The notes under the pieces: generated by a model | What the model was told of the DNA's origin: nothing | Databases searched by the model: none | What the model saw: only the letters and a program-made list of their open reading frames with translations | Translations under genes and position numbers: made by a program | Assembly (NCBI RefSeq): GCF_009932475.1 | Contig: NZ_BJOV01000005.1 | Span: 248,001 to 312,000, forward strand | Reading direction: 5' to 3' | DNA from: Gordonia spumicola | GTDB taxonomy: Bacteria > Actinomycetota > Actinomycetes > Mycobacteriales > Mycobacteriaceae | Length of the DNA: 64,000 bases | Shown: piece after piece, positions 8,623 through 17,430 of the stretch | Numbering within the stretch: position 1 is the first letter of the stretch | Layout: each line of letters opens with the position of its first letter

Positions 8623-10317
8623 TCAGTTGACGCAGACCGGGCCGTCCGAGTCGGCCTTGATGACCGAGGTCGACGACGACGTCGTTGGCGTCGAGGTCGG
8701 CGTCGTCTGCTGGTCCTGGCCCTGATCGCCGGTCTGCACGATCGAGCCGGTACCGGTGTACGTGTTCGTCAGGGCGACCCGCAGTCGGTCGTCCGGCAGC
8801 GACGAGTCCTCACGGATCTCGATGTTGCCGCCGAGGTCCTTGACGAGCTGCTTCGCCTTGTCGCTGTCTGTCGAATTCGCGAAGACGATCGAGTCGAACT
8901 CGTTCATCGGCTTGTTCGACGTGGTGCCCTTGGTGAAGCCGAGCCGGGTGAGCACGCCCATGACGTTCGCGGCGAGACCGTCGACGGTGGACGCGTTGAC
9001 GACGTCGACCGTCACACCCGACCGCGGGTTGGACGGGGTCGACGGCGACGTCCGCCCGAGCAGTTTGGTGATGAACGTGTGGACCTGGTCGGGGTCCACG
9101 CCGAGCACGCTCTGTGTGCCGTCGTCGCTCCACGTGGGCTCGTCCGACACGGGAATCGTGGTGAACTTGATGTTTCCGCCGGTCAGGTCCTTGAGCTGTT
9201 CGGCGAAGCTGATGATGTTCCAGCCGTCGTCGATGACGACCGACCGCGACACGGCGTTCTCGAGTTCACTGAGCTTGCCCGGATCGGTGAGGGTCTGCGT
9301 CGAGAGGATCTTCTGTGCGAGTGAGGCCATGTACACCTGTTGGCGGGTGATGCGGTCGAGATCGCCGCGGGGCAGGTCGTGGCGTTGACGGACGAAACTC
9401 AACGCCTCGGGGCCGTCCAACGTCTGGCGTCCCTTGCGGAACCTCGCACCCGACAGCGGTTCGTTGACACTGTGCTTGAGGCACACGTCGACGCCGCCCA
9501 CCGCGTCGGTGAGCAGTGCGAAACCGAGGAGTCCGACCTCGGCGTAGTGGTCGACGGTGACGCCGGTCAGATTGGCGACGGTGTCGATCAGGGCCTGACG
9601 GCCGGCTTTGGTGCCCGCGGCCTCGGCGGCCTCCTCGGACGCACCGGCCTCCACTTCGCGGATCCGGACCTCCTCGCGGGTGGCGCCGTACGCGGCGTTG
9701 ATCTTGCTCTTGCCGATGCCGGGGATGTCGACGTAGGAGTCGCGGGGGATCGACACCGCGGTCGCCGCGGAACCGTCGTTCGGGATGCGGATCAGCAGGA
9801 TCGTGTCGGTGCTGGTGGTGATGTCGCCCGCGACGCGGAGCCACTTGAGCTCCTCATCGGACATCGGGTTGCCTTTGGCGTCGGTCCGTGAGTCGGTGCC
9901 GACGAGCAGGATGTCGACGGCCCCGTCGTCACCGCCGCCGCCGAGCCCCAGGTCGTCGAGCTGGGTGACGGCCGAGTTCAACGAGTTGACGCGGCTCCAT
10001 CCGAAGCCGGTGACGATCAGCACGGCGACGGTGAGCAGGGCGACGAACGACCGGCCGATGTACTTGGGCTTCACGCCGGCGACGGGACGCGTCGACCACG
10101 TGGTGACGGCGTCGCGGAACGATCCCGGAGGGGTCTTCTTCGGGGGCTTCCGCCTGGGTGCGCCCGCCCGGTCCGGTCGTCGCCGCCGGCTCGTGTGGAT
10201 CTCCTCGGACGTCCGGCGGCGAGTCGCGCCGGTGTCGACCGGCGAGGGCCGACGCCGTCGGGGGCGCGCGTCGTCACGGGCGCGTTCGGCCCGAGCGTCT
10301 TCGCGGCGTTGATCCAC
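8623..10317 (-). CDS. lcp1: LytR-CpsA-Psr (LCP) family cell-wall ligase with LytR_C domain
   Basis: The 564-residue protein has a basic cytoplasmic N-terminus of about 90 residues and one membrane segment near 93-113. The LCP domain follows at about 140-400, with DILLVGTDSR, TDTILLIRI, SIPRDSYVDIPG and FVRQRHDLPRGDLDRITRQQ, whose Arg and Asp residues bind the polyprenyl diphosphate. A LytR_C domain is at about 435-525 and a Thr/Ser/Gln-rich tail ends it. In mycobacteria the equivalent (Rv3267) attaches arabinogalactan to peptidoglycan, which fits the divergent rmlD-wbbL linker genes. The GTG at 10317 has an AGGGA site upstream. Confidence 0.9.
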   Translation of the reverse strand: MDQRREDARAERARDDARPRRRRPSPVDTGATRRRTSEEIHTSRRRRPDRAGAPRRKPPKKTPPGSFRDAVTTWSTRPVAGVKPKYIGRSFVALLTVAVLIVTGFGWSRVNSLNSAVTQLDDLGLGGGGDDGAVDILLVGTDSRTDAKGNPMSDEELKWLRVAGDITTSTDTILLIRIPNDGSAATAVSIPRDSYVDIPGIGKSKINAAYGATREEVRIREVEAGASEEAAEAAGTKAGRQALIDTVANLTGVTVDHYAEVGLLGFALLTDAVGGVDVCLKHSVNEPLSGARFRKGRQTLDGPEALSFVRQRHDLPRGDLDRITRQQVYMASLAQKILSTQTLTDPGKLSELENAVSRSVVIDDGWNIISFAEQLKDLTGGNIKFTTIPVSDEPTWSDDGTQSVLGVDPDQVHTFITKLLGRTSPSTPSNPRSGVTVDVVNASTVDGLAANVMGVLTRLGFTKGTTSNKPMNEFDSIVFANSTDSDKAKQLVKDLGGNIEIREDSSLPDDRLRVALTNTYTGTGSIVQTGDQGQDQQTTPTSTPTTSSSTSVIKADSDGPVCVN

Positions 10318-10469
10318 GTGCGGAGGTGTCCCTTCGAGTCATGCGGGCCGCGGCGTCCCCGACGGCCGCTTAGTGCGTGTGTCCCTAGCAGAGGATACGT
10401 GCGCGCGGTGACCGCGCGGCGGAGGCGGTCCGGCGTGGGCGTCGCCGCACGGTTGTGGGATGCGGCACG

Positions 10470-11366
10470 ATGGACCGCGTGAACTCTCCCGTCGTGTACG
10501 TCGTCGGCGCTGCCGGACAGTTGGGGTCCGCACTCCTCTCATCGCGGGCGACGCCCGACGATGTCGAGGTCAGGGCCCTGCGGTCGTCCGATGTGGACCT
10601 GACCTCGGACGAGTCGGTGCGGTCCGCGTTGAGTGGACTCCGGCGCGGCGATCGAGTGATCAACGCGGCGGCCTTCACCGACGTCGACGGCGCCGAGACG
10701 GAGCGCGAGGCCGCGTTCGCGGTGAACGCGGACGGCCCGCGCAGGCTCGCCGAGCAGACCGCTCGGGCGGGGGCGCGGCTGATCCAGGTGTCGACCGACT
10801 ACGTGTTCGGCCCGGACGTACCGTATCGCCCGCTGCGCGCCGACGACCTCGGTGCGGCGCCGACGACGGTCTACGGCGCGTCCAAGCTCGCGGGGGAGCG
10901 CGCGGCGACCGCAGTCGATCCGTCGACGATCATTGTCCGCACCGCGTGGGTGTTCACCGGACGGCCGCCGGTCCGCGACTTCGTCACGACGATGATCGCG
11001 CTCGAGGCGCAACGCGACGAGCTGACCGTCGTCGACGACCAGACCGGGTCGCCGACGTACGCCCCGGACCTCGCCGGCGGACTGTGGGAGGTCGCGCGCC
11101 GCGCCGATTCGATCGCCGGGGACGTGCTGAATGCGACGAACTCCGGCGAGGGCACGTGGTGTGATCTCGCGCGCGCCGTGTTCTCCGAGATGGGAGCCGA
11201 TCCGGAGCGCGTCCGCCCCTGCACGACGGACGAATTCCCACGTCCGGCACCGCGTCCGCCCTATTCGGTGCTGTCAGGTCGGGCGTGGGCGGATGCCGGT
11301 CTCCGTCCCCTCCGACCGTGGCGCGCCGCGCTCGCCGAGGCGCTCGGAGGCCGTCGGTCGGGTTAG
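10470..11366 (+). CDS. rmlD: dTDP-4-dehydrorhamnose reductase RmlD
   Basis: The 298-residue SDR-type protein has the GAAGQLG NAD(P)-binding loop near residue 11, VINAAAFTDVDGAE, STDYVFGPD and the catalytic YGASKLAGE (YxxxK). It also shows the C-terminal NSGEGTWCDLARAVF and RPAPRPPYSVLS motifs typical of RmlD. It makes dTDP-rhamnose, the sugar donor for the linker between peptidoglycan and arabinogalactan. I chose ATG 10470, which has a GGGA site 9 bases upstream; GTG 10479 is an alternative. It leads an operon with wbbL and manB. Confidence 0.92.
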   Translation: MDRVNSPVVYVVGAAGQLGSALLSSRATPDDVEVRALRSSDVDLTSDESVRSALSGLRRGDRVINAAAFTDVDGAETEREAAFAVNADGPRRLAEQTARAGARLIQVSTDYVFGPDVPYRPLRADDLGAAPTTVYGASKLAGERAATAVDPSTIIVRTAWVFTGRPPVRDFVTTMIALEAQRDELTVVDDQTGSPTYAPDLAGGLWEVARRADSIAGDVLNATNSGEGTWCDLARAVFSEMGADPERVRPCTTDEFPRPAPRPPYSVLSGRAWADAGLRPLRPWRAALAEALGGRRSG

Positions 11367-11375
11367 TCTGACGCG

Positions 11376-12263
11376 GTGACTGCTCCTTTCGGAGTGGTGA
11401 CCGTGACGTACTCGTCCGGTGACTACCTCCACAACTTCCTGCGCACCCTCGGCGACGCGTCGACTCACACGGCGCCCGTCGTCATCGCCGACAACGGCTC
11501 CGACGACGGCGCGCCCGAGAAGGCCGCCGCCGAGTACGACAACGTCACGCTGGTGCACAGCGGCGGCAACATCGGGTACGGCGCGGCGATGAACCGCGGC
11601 GTGGCCGAACTGGATCCGGACATCGAGTTCATCGTCATCGCCAACCCGGACGTCGAATGGGCTCCGGGATCGCTCGACGAACTGCTCGCGGCCGCGGCTC
11701 GCTGGCCGCGAGCCGGAAGCCTCGGACCGCTCGTCACCGAGGTCGACGGATCGGTGTATCCGTCGGCACGAGCGGTCCCCGACCTGGTCTCGGGCACCGG
11801 ACACGCCCTGCTCGGCGCGGTCTGGAAGTCCAATCCGTGGACGAGGGCATACCGCGACGGCGGCGTCGAGCCCGGCGACGAGACCGAACGTCCCGTCGGC
11901 TGGCTGTCGGGGTCGTGCCTGCTGGTGCGACGCAGCGCCTTCGACAGTGTCGACGGCTTCGACTCGCGCTACTTCATGTTCATGGAGGACGTGGACCTCG
12001 GCGACCGGCTCGGGCGCGCCGGGTGGCTCAACGTCTACGTTCCATCGGCCCGCGTGCTGCACGCGAAGAGTCATTCGGTGAGCAGACATCCCGAGAAGAT
12101 GATCCCCGCGCATCACGCGAGCGCGTACCGTTTCAACGCCGACCGGAACCCGGGCGCGCTGCGTGCTCCGCTGCGCGTCGTCCTGCGCGCGGGCCTCGCC
12201 GTCCGCTCCAAGATCGCCGTCTCCGCGGCCCTGCGTGAGCAGCGTCGCGCGGGTCTGCGCTGA
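11376..12263 (+). CDS. wbbL: WbbL-type rhamnosyltransferase (GT2)
   Basis: The 295-residue GT2 enzyme starts at GTG 11376. It shows VVTVTYSSGDYLHNFL, VIADNGSDDGAPE (nucleotide-sugar binding Asp), IANPDVEWAPGS (the DxD-like site) and LSGSCLLVRRSAFDSVDGFD followed by FMFMEDVDLGDRLGRAGW (acceptor and base region). In mycobacteria WbbL adds rhamnose from dTDP-Rha to GlcNAc-PP-decaprenol at the cytoplasmic face. It sits 9 bp after rmlD, which makes its donor, so the operon couples donor synthesis to transfer. Confidence 0.9.
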   Translation: MTAPFGVVTVTYSSGDYLHNFLRTLGDASTHTAPVVIADNGSDDGAPEKAAAEYDNVTLVHSGGNIGYGAAMNRGVAELDPDIEFIVIANPDVEWAPGSLDELLAAAARWPRAGSLGPLVTEVDGSVYPSARAVPDLVSGTGHALLGAVWKSNPWTRAYRDGGVEPGDETERPVGWLSGSCLLVRRSAFDSVDGFDSRYFMFMEDVDLGDRLGRAGWLNVYVPSARVLHAKSHSVSRHPEKMIPAHHASAYRFNADRNPGALRAPLRVVLRAGLAVRSKIAVSAALREQRRAGLR

Positions 12264-12301
12264 TCGTCGCACCAGATTCTCTGATGGAAGGAACACCAAC
12301 T

Positions 12302-13375
12302 GTGACACCGTCTGTGCAGGCACTCGTTCTCGTCGGCGGCAAGGGCACCCGACTGCGGCCGCTCACCTTGTCGGCCCCCAAGCCGATGCTCCCGACCGCG
12401 GGCGCACCGTTCCTCACGCACCTGCTGTCCCGCATCCGGGACGCCGGGATCACCGACGTCGTGCTCGGCACGTCGTACCAGGCGCACGTCTTCGCCGACC
12501 ACTACGGCGACGGTTCGTCGCTCGGCCTGAACCTGACGTACATCACCGAGGAGCAGCCGCTGGGCACCGGCGGCGGCATCCGCAACGTGTACGACGCGCT
12601 CACCGCCGACACCGTGCTGGTCTTCAACGGCGACGTGCTCGGCGGCACGGACATCCGCGACGTGGTCGCCACACACCGCGAGTCGGGCGCGGAGGTCACT
12701 CTGCACCTGGTGCGTGTGAAAGACCCGAGGGCGTTCGGCTGCGTGCCGACCGACGCGTCCGGTCGGGTGACCGCGTTCCTCGAGAAGACGCAGGACCCGC
12801 CGACGAACCAGATCAACGCGGGCACCTACGTGTTCAACCGCGACGTCATCGGGGAGATCCCGGCCGGACGTCCGGTGTCGGTGGAGCGCGAGGTGTTCCC
12901 GTCGCTCCTCGCACAGGGTCGTCACATCCACGCGCACGTCGACGACGCCTACTGGCGCGACATGGGCACGCCCGAAGACTTCGTCCGCGGTTCGGCCGAC
13001 CTGGTGCGCGGGATCGCGCCGTCGCCCGCATTGCAGGACGCCTGCGGCGAGTCGCTGGTCCTGGACGGAACCAACGTCGGCGCGGGTGCGGTCCTCATCG
13101 GCGGCACGGTGGTGGGACGCGGTGCGACGGTCGGCGCGGGCGCCAGGCTCGACGGCGCCGTCATCTTCGACGGTGCGACCGTCGAGGCCGGAGCCGTCGT
13201 CGAACGGAGCATCGTCGGCTTCGGCGCCCGAATCGGCGAGGGTGCACTGGTCCGGGACACCGTCATCGGTGACCGCGCGTCCATCGGCGCCCGCTGCGAA
13301 CTGCTCCGCGGTGCGCGGGTGTGGCCGGAGATCCAGATCCCCGACAACGGCATCCGCTTCTCCACCGACGTCTGA
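12302..13375 (+). CDS. manB: Mannose-1-phosphate guanylyltransferase (ManB/ManC)
   Basis: The 357-residue nucleotidyltransferase has the GGKGTRLRPLTLSAPKPMLP signature at residue 11 and LGTGGGIRNVYDAL plus NGDVLGGTD in the catalytic domain. A left-handed beta-helix of hexapeptide repeats (VLIGGTVVGRGATVGAG and following) forms the C-terminus. It makes GDP-mannose, the donor for lipoarabinomannan and related glycans. An in-frame ATG at 12284 exists, but the GAAGGAAC ribosome site lies inside it, 9-10 bases before GTG 12302, so the GTG start is preferred. It closes the rmlD-wbbL-manB operon. Confidence 0.9.
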   Translation: MTPSVQALVLVGGKGTRLRPLTLSAPKPMLPTAGAPFLTHLLSRIRDAGITDVVLGTSYQAHVFADHYGDGSSLGLNLTYITEEQPLGTGGGIRNVYDALTADTVLVFNGDVLGGTDIRDVVATHRESGAEVTLHLVRVKDPRAFGCVPTDASGRVTAFLEKTQDPPTNQINAGTYVFNRDVIGEIPAGRPVSVEREVFPSLLAQGRHIHAHVDDAYWRDMGTPEDFVRGSADLVRGIAPSPALQDACGESLVLDGTNVGAGAVLIGGTVVGRGATVGAGARLDGAVIFDGATVEAGAVVERSIVGFGARIGEGALVRDTVIGDRASIGARCELLRGARVWPEIQIPDNGIRFSTDV

Positions 13376-13396
13376 CGTCGGCCGGGGCCGGCGGGC

Positions 13397-14047
13397 TCAG
13401 TGGGCCTTGGCCGCGGCCAGCAGGCCCGTCCCGACGGGGATGATCGCGGGCAGGAACCGGTCGTCGTCGGCGACGATGGTCGCCGCCTCGCGGGCGGCGA
13501 GGGTGCGCGGGTCCGTGGCCGTCGGGTCGTCGAGGGTGCCGCCCGCCGACGCGTTGTTCACCACGAGCAGCCCGCCGGGGCGCAGGATGCGCACGGCCTC
13601 GGTGACGAACGCCGGGTACGACAGCAGGTTGCCGTCGACGAAGACGAGGTCGTACGTGGTGTCGGCGAGCCTGGTCAGCACGTCGGACGGCGCGCCGTTG
13701 ATCAGGCGAGTGCGCCCCGGCGCGATGTCCGCGTCGGTGAACGACTCCCGTGCCGCCCGGTGATGTTCGGGTTCGGGGTCGATGGTGGTGAGGACGCCCG
13801 TCGCGGGCATCCCCGCGAGCAGCCACAGCCCGCTGACACCGGTCCCGGTGCCGATCTCGACCACGTGCTGTGCGCCCGCGGTGCGGGCGAGCAGCGAGAG
13901 GAGCGCGCCCGTCGCCGGGCTGATCGCGGGTGCGCCGAGTTCTTCGCCGCGCAGGCGTGCGCCCACGAGGGCGTCGTCTTCGATGATGGCGGCCTCGGCG
14001 TAGGCGTGCAGGCGCGTGATGCGGTCCGGCGACGTCGTGTCAGTCAT
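13397..14047 (-). CDS. Class I O-methyltransferase
   Basis: The 216-residue protein has the O-methyltransferase type III fold: VVEIGTGTGVSGLWLLAG (SAM-binding glycine loop), TIDPEPEHH (acidic residue at the end of strand 2), YDLVFVDGNLLSYPAFV and GGLLVVNNASAGG. It matches Rv1220c by position, since that gene is divergent from sigE in mycobacteria, as here. The substrate is unknown. It is convergent with manB across a 21-bp gap, and this gap is the junction between the two syntenic blocks of the window. Confidence 0.87.
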   Translation of the reverse strand: MTDTTSPDRITRLHAYAEAAIIEDDALVGARLRGEELGAPAISPATGALLSLLARTAGAQHVVEIGTGTGVSGLWLLAGMPATGVLTTIDPEPEHHRAARESFTDADIAPGRTRLINGAPSDVLTRLADTTYDLVFVDGNLLSYPAFVTEAVRILRPGGLLVVNNASAGGTLDDPTATDPRTLAAREAATIVADDDRFLPAIIPVGTGLLAAAKAH

Positions 14048-14176
14048 GTGAATGAGAGTGCCACACCGGCTTCGTGTCGTAGTCCCACCACGCCGGACCA
14101 GGGACTTTCGCAAACTCAGGAAACACTCAGCCAGCTCTGGGTCCGCCCACATTCCACTACGACAGGCTCATAGTCG

Positions 14177-14896
14177 ATGGTCCGGAATATCGATCGCGAC
14201 ACCGACGTTGCAGCGTCATACAGCACGACGACTGCCGGTGCTTCCGTGAAGAAAGGAACTGGCACCTTCCCGATGAGCCTTCACCCGAGCACTCCCGCCG
14301 ACTCCACGCGCGATTCATTCCGCGGGACGGCTGGATTCGATGCGACCGGCGATCAGAACATGATGCCGTCCTGGGACGAACTCGTCGCCGAGCACGCGGA
14401 CCGCGTCTACCGCCTCGCCTACCGGTTGTCGGGCAATCAGCATGACGCGGAGGACCTGACGCAGGAGACGTTCATCCGCGTGTTCCGGTCGTTGACCAGC
14501 TACAAGCCCGGCACGTTCGAGGGCTGGCTGCACCGCATCACGACCAACCTGTTCCTGGACATGGTGCGTCGTCGCAGCAAGATCCGCATGGAGGCGCTGG
14601 AGTCGACGTACGACAAGATCCCGACCGACACCCCCGATCCGCAGCAGGCCTACGCCGACGCGAATCTCGGTCCCGATCTGCAGGCCGCTCTCGACTCGTT
14701 GGCGCCGGAGTTCCGTGCCGCGGTCGTCCTGTGCGACATCGAAGGCCTGTCGTACGAGGAGGTCGGCACGACGCTCGGCGTCAAGATGGGCACCGTCCGC
14801 AGCCGCATCCACCGCGGACGTCAGGGGATTCGCGAGTTCCTCGCGGCTCGCGGGCAGACCGACAGCCGGTCGGTCGCCGTCGCCAGTGAGGTCTGA
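14177..14896 (+). CDS. sigE: ECF sigma factor SigE
   Basis: Region 2 ([20 protein letters not shown], and a [17 protein letters not shown] stretch) and region 4 ([36 protein letters not shown]) are clear. The core is very close to mycobacterial SigE, the envelope and heat stress sigma factor. The longest frame gives 239 residues. GTG 14246 and ATG 14273 are alternative starts, and the ATG gives an N-terminus (MSLHPST) like the short form in M. tuberculosis. A GGAATA-N16-CGTTG promoter lies inside the long frame, so at least two isoforms are plausible. It precedes rseA, its anti-sigma factor. Confidence 0.92.
   Translation: MVRNIDRDTDVAASYSTTTAGASVKKGTGTFPMSLHPSTPADSTRDSFRGTAGFDATGDQNMMPSWDELVAEHADRVYRLAYRLSGNQHDAEDLTQETFIRVFRSLTSYKPGTFEGWLHRITTNLFLDMVRRRSKIRMEALESTYDKIPTDTPDPQQAYADANLGPDLQAALDSLAPEFRAAVVLCDIEGLSYEEVGTTLGVKMGTVRSRIHRGRQGIREFLAARGQTDSRSVAVASEV
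14184..14210 (+). promoter_or_regulatory. Putative SigH/SigE-type promoter inside the long sigE frame
   Basis: GGAATA (14184-14189), 16 bases, then CGTTG (14206-14210) fits the GGAAYA-N16/17-CGTTR consensus known for SigH-type ECF promoters. Transcription would begin near 14217, after ATG 14177, so this transcript would encode only the shorter SigE forms from 14246 or 14273. Confidence 0.55.
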
Positions 14897-14966
14897 TCGC
14901 GTAGGCTGGGCCCGAGCAGATCATGTCGGGCCGCACGAGCAGCCCGTGTTGGGAAGGGCGGCACCC

Positions 14967-15332
14967 GTGGGCCTTGGTCACACACGACGTTCTTCTGGTG
15001 ATCGCTGGGCGCCGATCGGCTCGTCGATCGCCCCGAATCCCAATCATCGACCGTCGCCCGACTTCGCGCCGACCGAACATCTCGCGGTCGAGGCCGTCGT
15101 CGCCTATGTCGACAACGAATTGTCGAAGACTGCGGCCGGACGCGCCGACGCCCATCTCGCGATGTGCCCGCGTTGTTCGGACGAGGTCGCCAATCAGGCT
15201 CGCGCGCGTTCGTTGTTGCGCGAGGGCAATGACCTCACCGCGCCCCAGTCGTTGCTGGGCCAGCTGTGCCAGATCCCGACTCAGGAGTTCGACATGCGTC
15301 GTGCAGGCCGTTTCAACCGTCGGGGCCGCTGA
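14967..15332 (+). CDS. rseA: Anti-sigma factor RseA (zinc-binding ZAS type)
   Basis: The 121-residue protein has the zinc-associated anti-sigma core: EHLAVEAVVAYVDNEL followed by HLAMCPRC (H-x3-C-x2-C) at about residue 68, then a helix SDEVANQARARSLLR that would clasp the sigma factor. It should sequester SigE and release it on phosphorylation-dependent degradation or redox change, as known for mycobacterial RseA. GTG 14967 is chosen because GGAAGGG (14951-14957) lies at good spacing. The gene sits 70 bp after sigE and 3 bp before htrA. It has no membrane segment, so it acts in the cytosol. Confidence 0.9.
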   Translation: MGLGHTRRSSGDRWAPIGSSIAPNPNHRPSPDFAPTEHLAVEAVVAYVDNELSKTAAGRADAHLAMCPRCSDEVANQARARSLLREGNDLTAPQSLLGQLCQIPTQEFDMRRAGRFNRRGR

Positions 15333-15335
15333 GAA

Positions 15336-16757
15336 GTGAGCGATCGTATTCCCACCTCGCACGACGAGGCTGTGTTCGGGCGTCCGACGGGCGTCTCCGG
15401 TTCGTTCGACAAGACGCCGGACGTCGATCGTCCGCAGCCGACGATCGCGCCGCCGGATCCGGTTCTCGGCGAGGCGTTCGGGCGTCCGGACGGGGAGTCC
15501 GAGACGCTGCAGCGTGATCCGAACGCCGGCGACGTCGTCGACGACACCCCGGACGAGCCCGCGGACCCGTGGCGCGATCCGATGTCGGGTGTGGCGATGG
15601 ACTCGCCCGCCGTGGCGGTCGCCGACGCCGTCGCGCCGTCGACGCCGGGCCCGAAGCTCGGCATCCGCGACGTGCTCATGGGAGGTCGCGTCCACGGATG
15701 GGCGCTCGCCACGTTGGGCATGGTCGCCCTGTTGATCGGTCTCGCCGGTGGCCTCGTCGGGCGGTGGACGGCGGAGGTCGTGACGCCGTTGAACTCGGAT
15801 TCGGTGACGTTGAACGTCGACGACTCGGGCAACGACGACAGCGACAGCGCGACGCGGGTGTCCCGCGTGGCGCGGGCCATGGCCAACGCGGTGGTGACGA
15901 TCGAGGTCCGTACGGCGTCGAGCGGCGAGACCGGTTCGGGTTTCGTGCTCGACAAGTCCGGTTACATCGCCACCAACAATCACGTGGTGACGACGGCCGC
16001 CACGGACAAGAACGCGAAGCTCGAGGCCGTCTTCGCCGACCGCACGCGGGTGCCCGCCCGGCTGGTGGGGCGCGACCCGAAGACCGACTTGGCGGTCATC
16101 AAGGTCGACAATGTGAAGAACTTGACGGTGTCGACGCTCGGCGAGTCGTCGAAGGTGGAGATCGGCGAGGACGTCATCGCGTTCGGTGCTCCGCTCGGCC
16201 TCGACAAGACAGTCACGTCGGGCATCGTGAGCGCGGTCGACCGCCCGGTGCCGCTGCGGCCCGACGCCACGTCCGACACGGATGCGGTGATCAACGCGAT
16301 TCAGACCGATGCGTCGATCAACCCGGGCAACTCGGGTGGCCCGCTCGTCGATTCGAAGGCCCGGGTGATCGGTGTGAACACGGCGGCGTTGACGCCGAGC
16401 GGCACATCGATCGGTCTGGGTTTCGCGATTCCGATCGACGAGGCGAAGCCGGTGATCGAGTCGCTGATCAAGACGGGCAAGATGGCGCATCCGACGATCG
16501 GCGTCTCCGCAGCCACGGTTCGCAACGACCGCGTGTTCGGTGCACAGGTGCGCGATGTCGCGCAGGGGAGTGCGGCGGCGCGTGCCGGGCTCCGCGAGGG
16601 TGATGTGATCACCAACTTCAACGGCCGGGCGATCGAGGGCGCGGACGAGTTGACCGTCGCCGTCCGGACGTCGAAGATCGACGGGGCGGTGAAATTCACC
16701 TACTGGCGTGAGGGTCGGACGTTCGAGGGTTCGATCACGCCGGTCAGCGACCAGTAG
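15336..16757 (+). CDS. htrA: HtrA/DegP-type membrane serine protease
   Basis: The 473-residue protein has an acidic, disordered cytoplasmic region (about 1-115), one membrane segment near 123-143 (LATLGMVALLIGLAGGLVG) and a trypsin-like domain with catalytic His in ATNNHVV, Asp in KTDLAVIK and Ser in NPGNSGGPL. A C-terminal PDZ domain covers about 375-465 (RVFGAQVRDVAQGSAAARAG). It would degrade misfolded proteins outside the membrane. GTG 15336 lies 3 bp after the rseA stop, so sigE-rseA-htrA-tatB is the conserved stress operon. Confidence 0.93.
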   Translation: MSDRIPTSHDEAVFGRPTGVSGSFDKTPDVDRPQPTIAPPDPVLGEAFGRPDGESETLQRDPNAGDVVDDTPDEPADPWRDPMSGVAMDSPAVAVADAVAPSTPGPKLGIRDVLMGGRVHGWALATLGMVALLIGLAGGLVGRWTAEVVTPLNSDSVTLNVDDSGNDDSDSATRVSRVARAMANAVVTIEVRTASSGETGSGFVLDKSGYIATNNHVVTTAATDKNAKLEAVFADRTRVPARLVGRDPKTDLAVIKVDNVKNLTVSTLGESSKVEIGEDVIAFGAPLGLDKTVTSGIVSAVDRPVPLRPDATSDTDAVINAIQTDASINPGNSGGPLVDSKARVIGVNTAALTPSGTSIGLGFAIPIDEAKPVIESLIKTGKMAHPTIGVSAATVRNDRVFGAQVRDVAQGSAAARAGLREGDVITNFNGRAIEGADELTVAVRTSKIDGAVKFTYWREGRTFEGSITPVSDQ

Positions 16758-16774
16758 ACGATCGGGCGTTAGCG

Positions 16775-17233
16775 ATGTTCAGCAGTATCGGTTGGGGCGA
16801 GATCGTCGTCCTGTTGGCTGCGGGCCTCATCATTCTGGGACCGGAGCGCCTGCCCGGTGCCGTGTCGTGGACCATGCAGTCCATCCGGAAGGTCCGCGAC
16901 TACGCGACAGGGGCGTCGGGCCAGCTTCGTGACGAGATGGGCACGGACTTCGATCAGTTCCGCGAGCCCATCAAGCAGATCAACGAGCTGCGCCAGATGA
17001 CACCGAAGGGCATCGTCACGAAGCATCTGCTCGGCGGTGACTCGTCGTCTATCGATGATCTCGGCCGCTCCGTCCGCGAGACGTTGGACTTCGACGGCAC
17101 TGCCGCGTCGACTCCCCGCGCGGTGGCCGAACCCGAAGGCCCGGACTTGTCGAAGCTCGGCTCCGCCGATGCCCCGGCCCCGCCGTCTAAAGTCAAGCGC
17201 ACCCACGACTTCACCGACTGGGACGCCACCTGA
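16775..17233 (+). CDS. tatB: Sec-independent protein translocase subunit TatB
   Basis: The 152-residue protein opens MFSSIGWGEIVVLLAAGLII, the short N-terminal membrane helix, then the hinge LGPERLPG and an amphipathic helix AVSWTMQSIRKVRDYATGASGQ with a negatively charged C-terminal tail. It is a receptor component for folded twin-arginine substrates. It lies 17 bp after htrA, as in mycobacteria. The C-terminus (KRTHDFTDWDAT) differs from canonical TatB but is common in this lineage. Confidence 0.92.
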   Translation: MFSSIGWGEIVVLLAAGLIILGPERLPGAVSWTMQSIRKVRDYATGASGQLRDEMGTDFDQFREPIKQINELRQMTPKGIVTKHLLGGDSSSIDDLGRSVRETLDFDGTAASTPRAVAEPEGPDLSKLGSADAPAPPSKVKRTHDFTDWDAT

Positions 17234-17245
17234 CGTCCCCTGGGA

Positions 17246-17410
17246 CGTTGCTTCCTCGGTCGTTGAGCCAGGCCTGGAGCGTTGCTTTCCCACTCGTTGA
17301 GCAGGCGCCGGAGCGTTGCTTCCCGGTCGTTAAGCAGGCCCCGGAGCATTGCTTTCCCGGTCGTTGAGCCAGGCCCGGAGCGATAGCGGAGGGTCTGTGT
17401 CGAAACGCCG
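17246..17410 (+). repeat. Tandem array: four ~34-bp units ending in a dispersed repeat
   Basis: The units are 17246-17279, 17280-17313, 17314-17346 (33 bp) and 17347-17380. Each reads approximately CGTTGCTTTCCCGGTCGTTG then AGCCAGGCCCGGAG. The last continues into CGATAGCGGAGGGTCTGTGT and CGAAACGCCG, the tail of the dispersed repeat seen at 31761, 32361 and 35153. The array fills the gap between the convergent tatB and DUF3558 genes. Confidence 0.85.
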
Positions 17411-17430
17411 CAACAATCGCTGGGTCGGTC

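Noticed and set aside
12284..12301. ATG start for manB at 12284
   Set aside because: The ribosome binding site lies within these codons and fits GTG 12302.
17246..17380. Tandem units as a CRISPR array
   Set aside because: The units are directly joined with no unique spacers and no cas genes.
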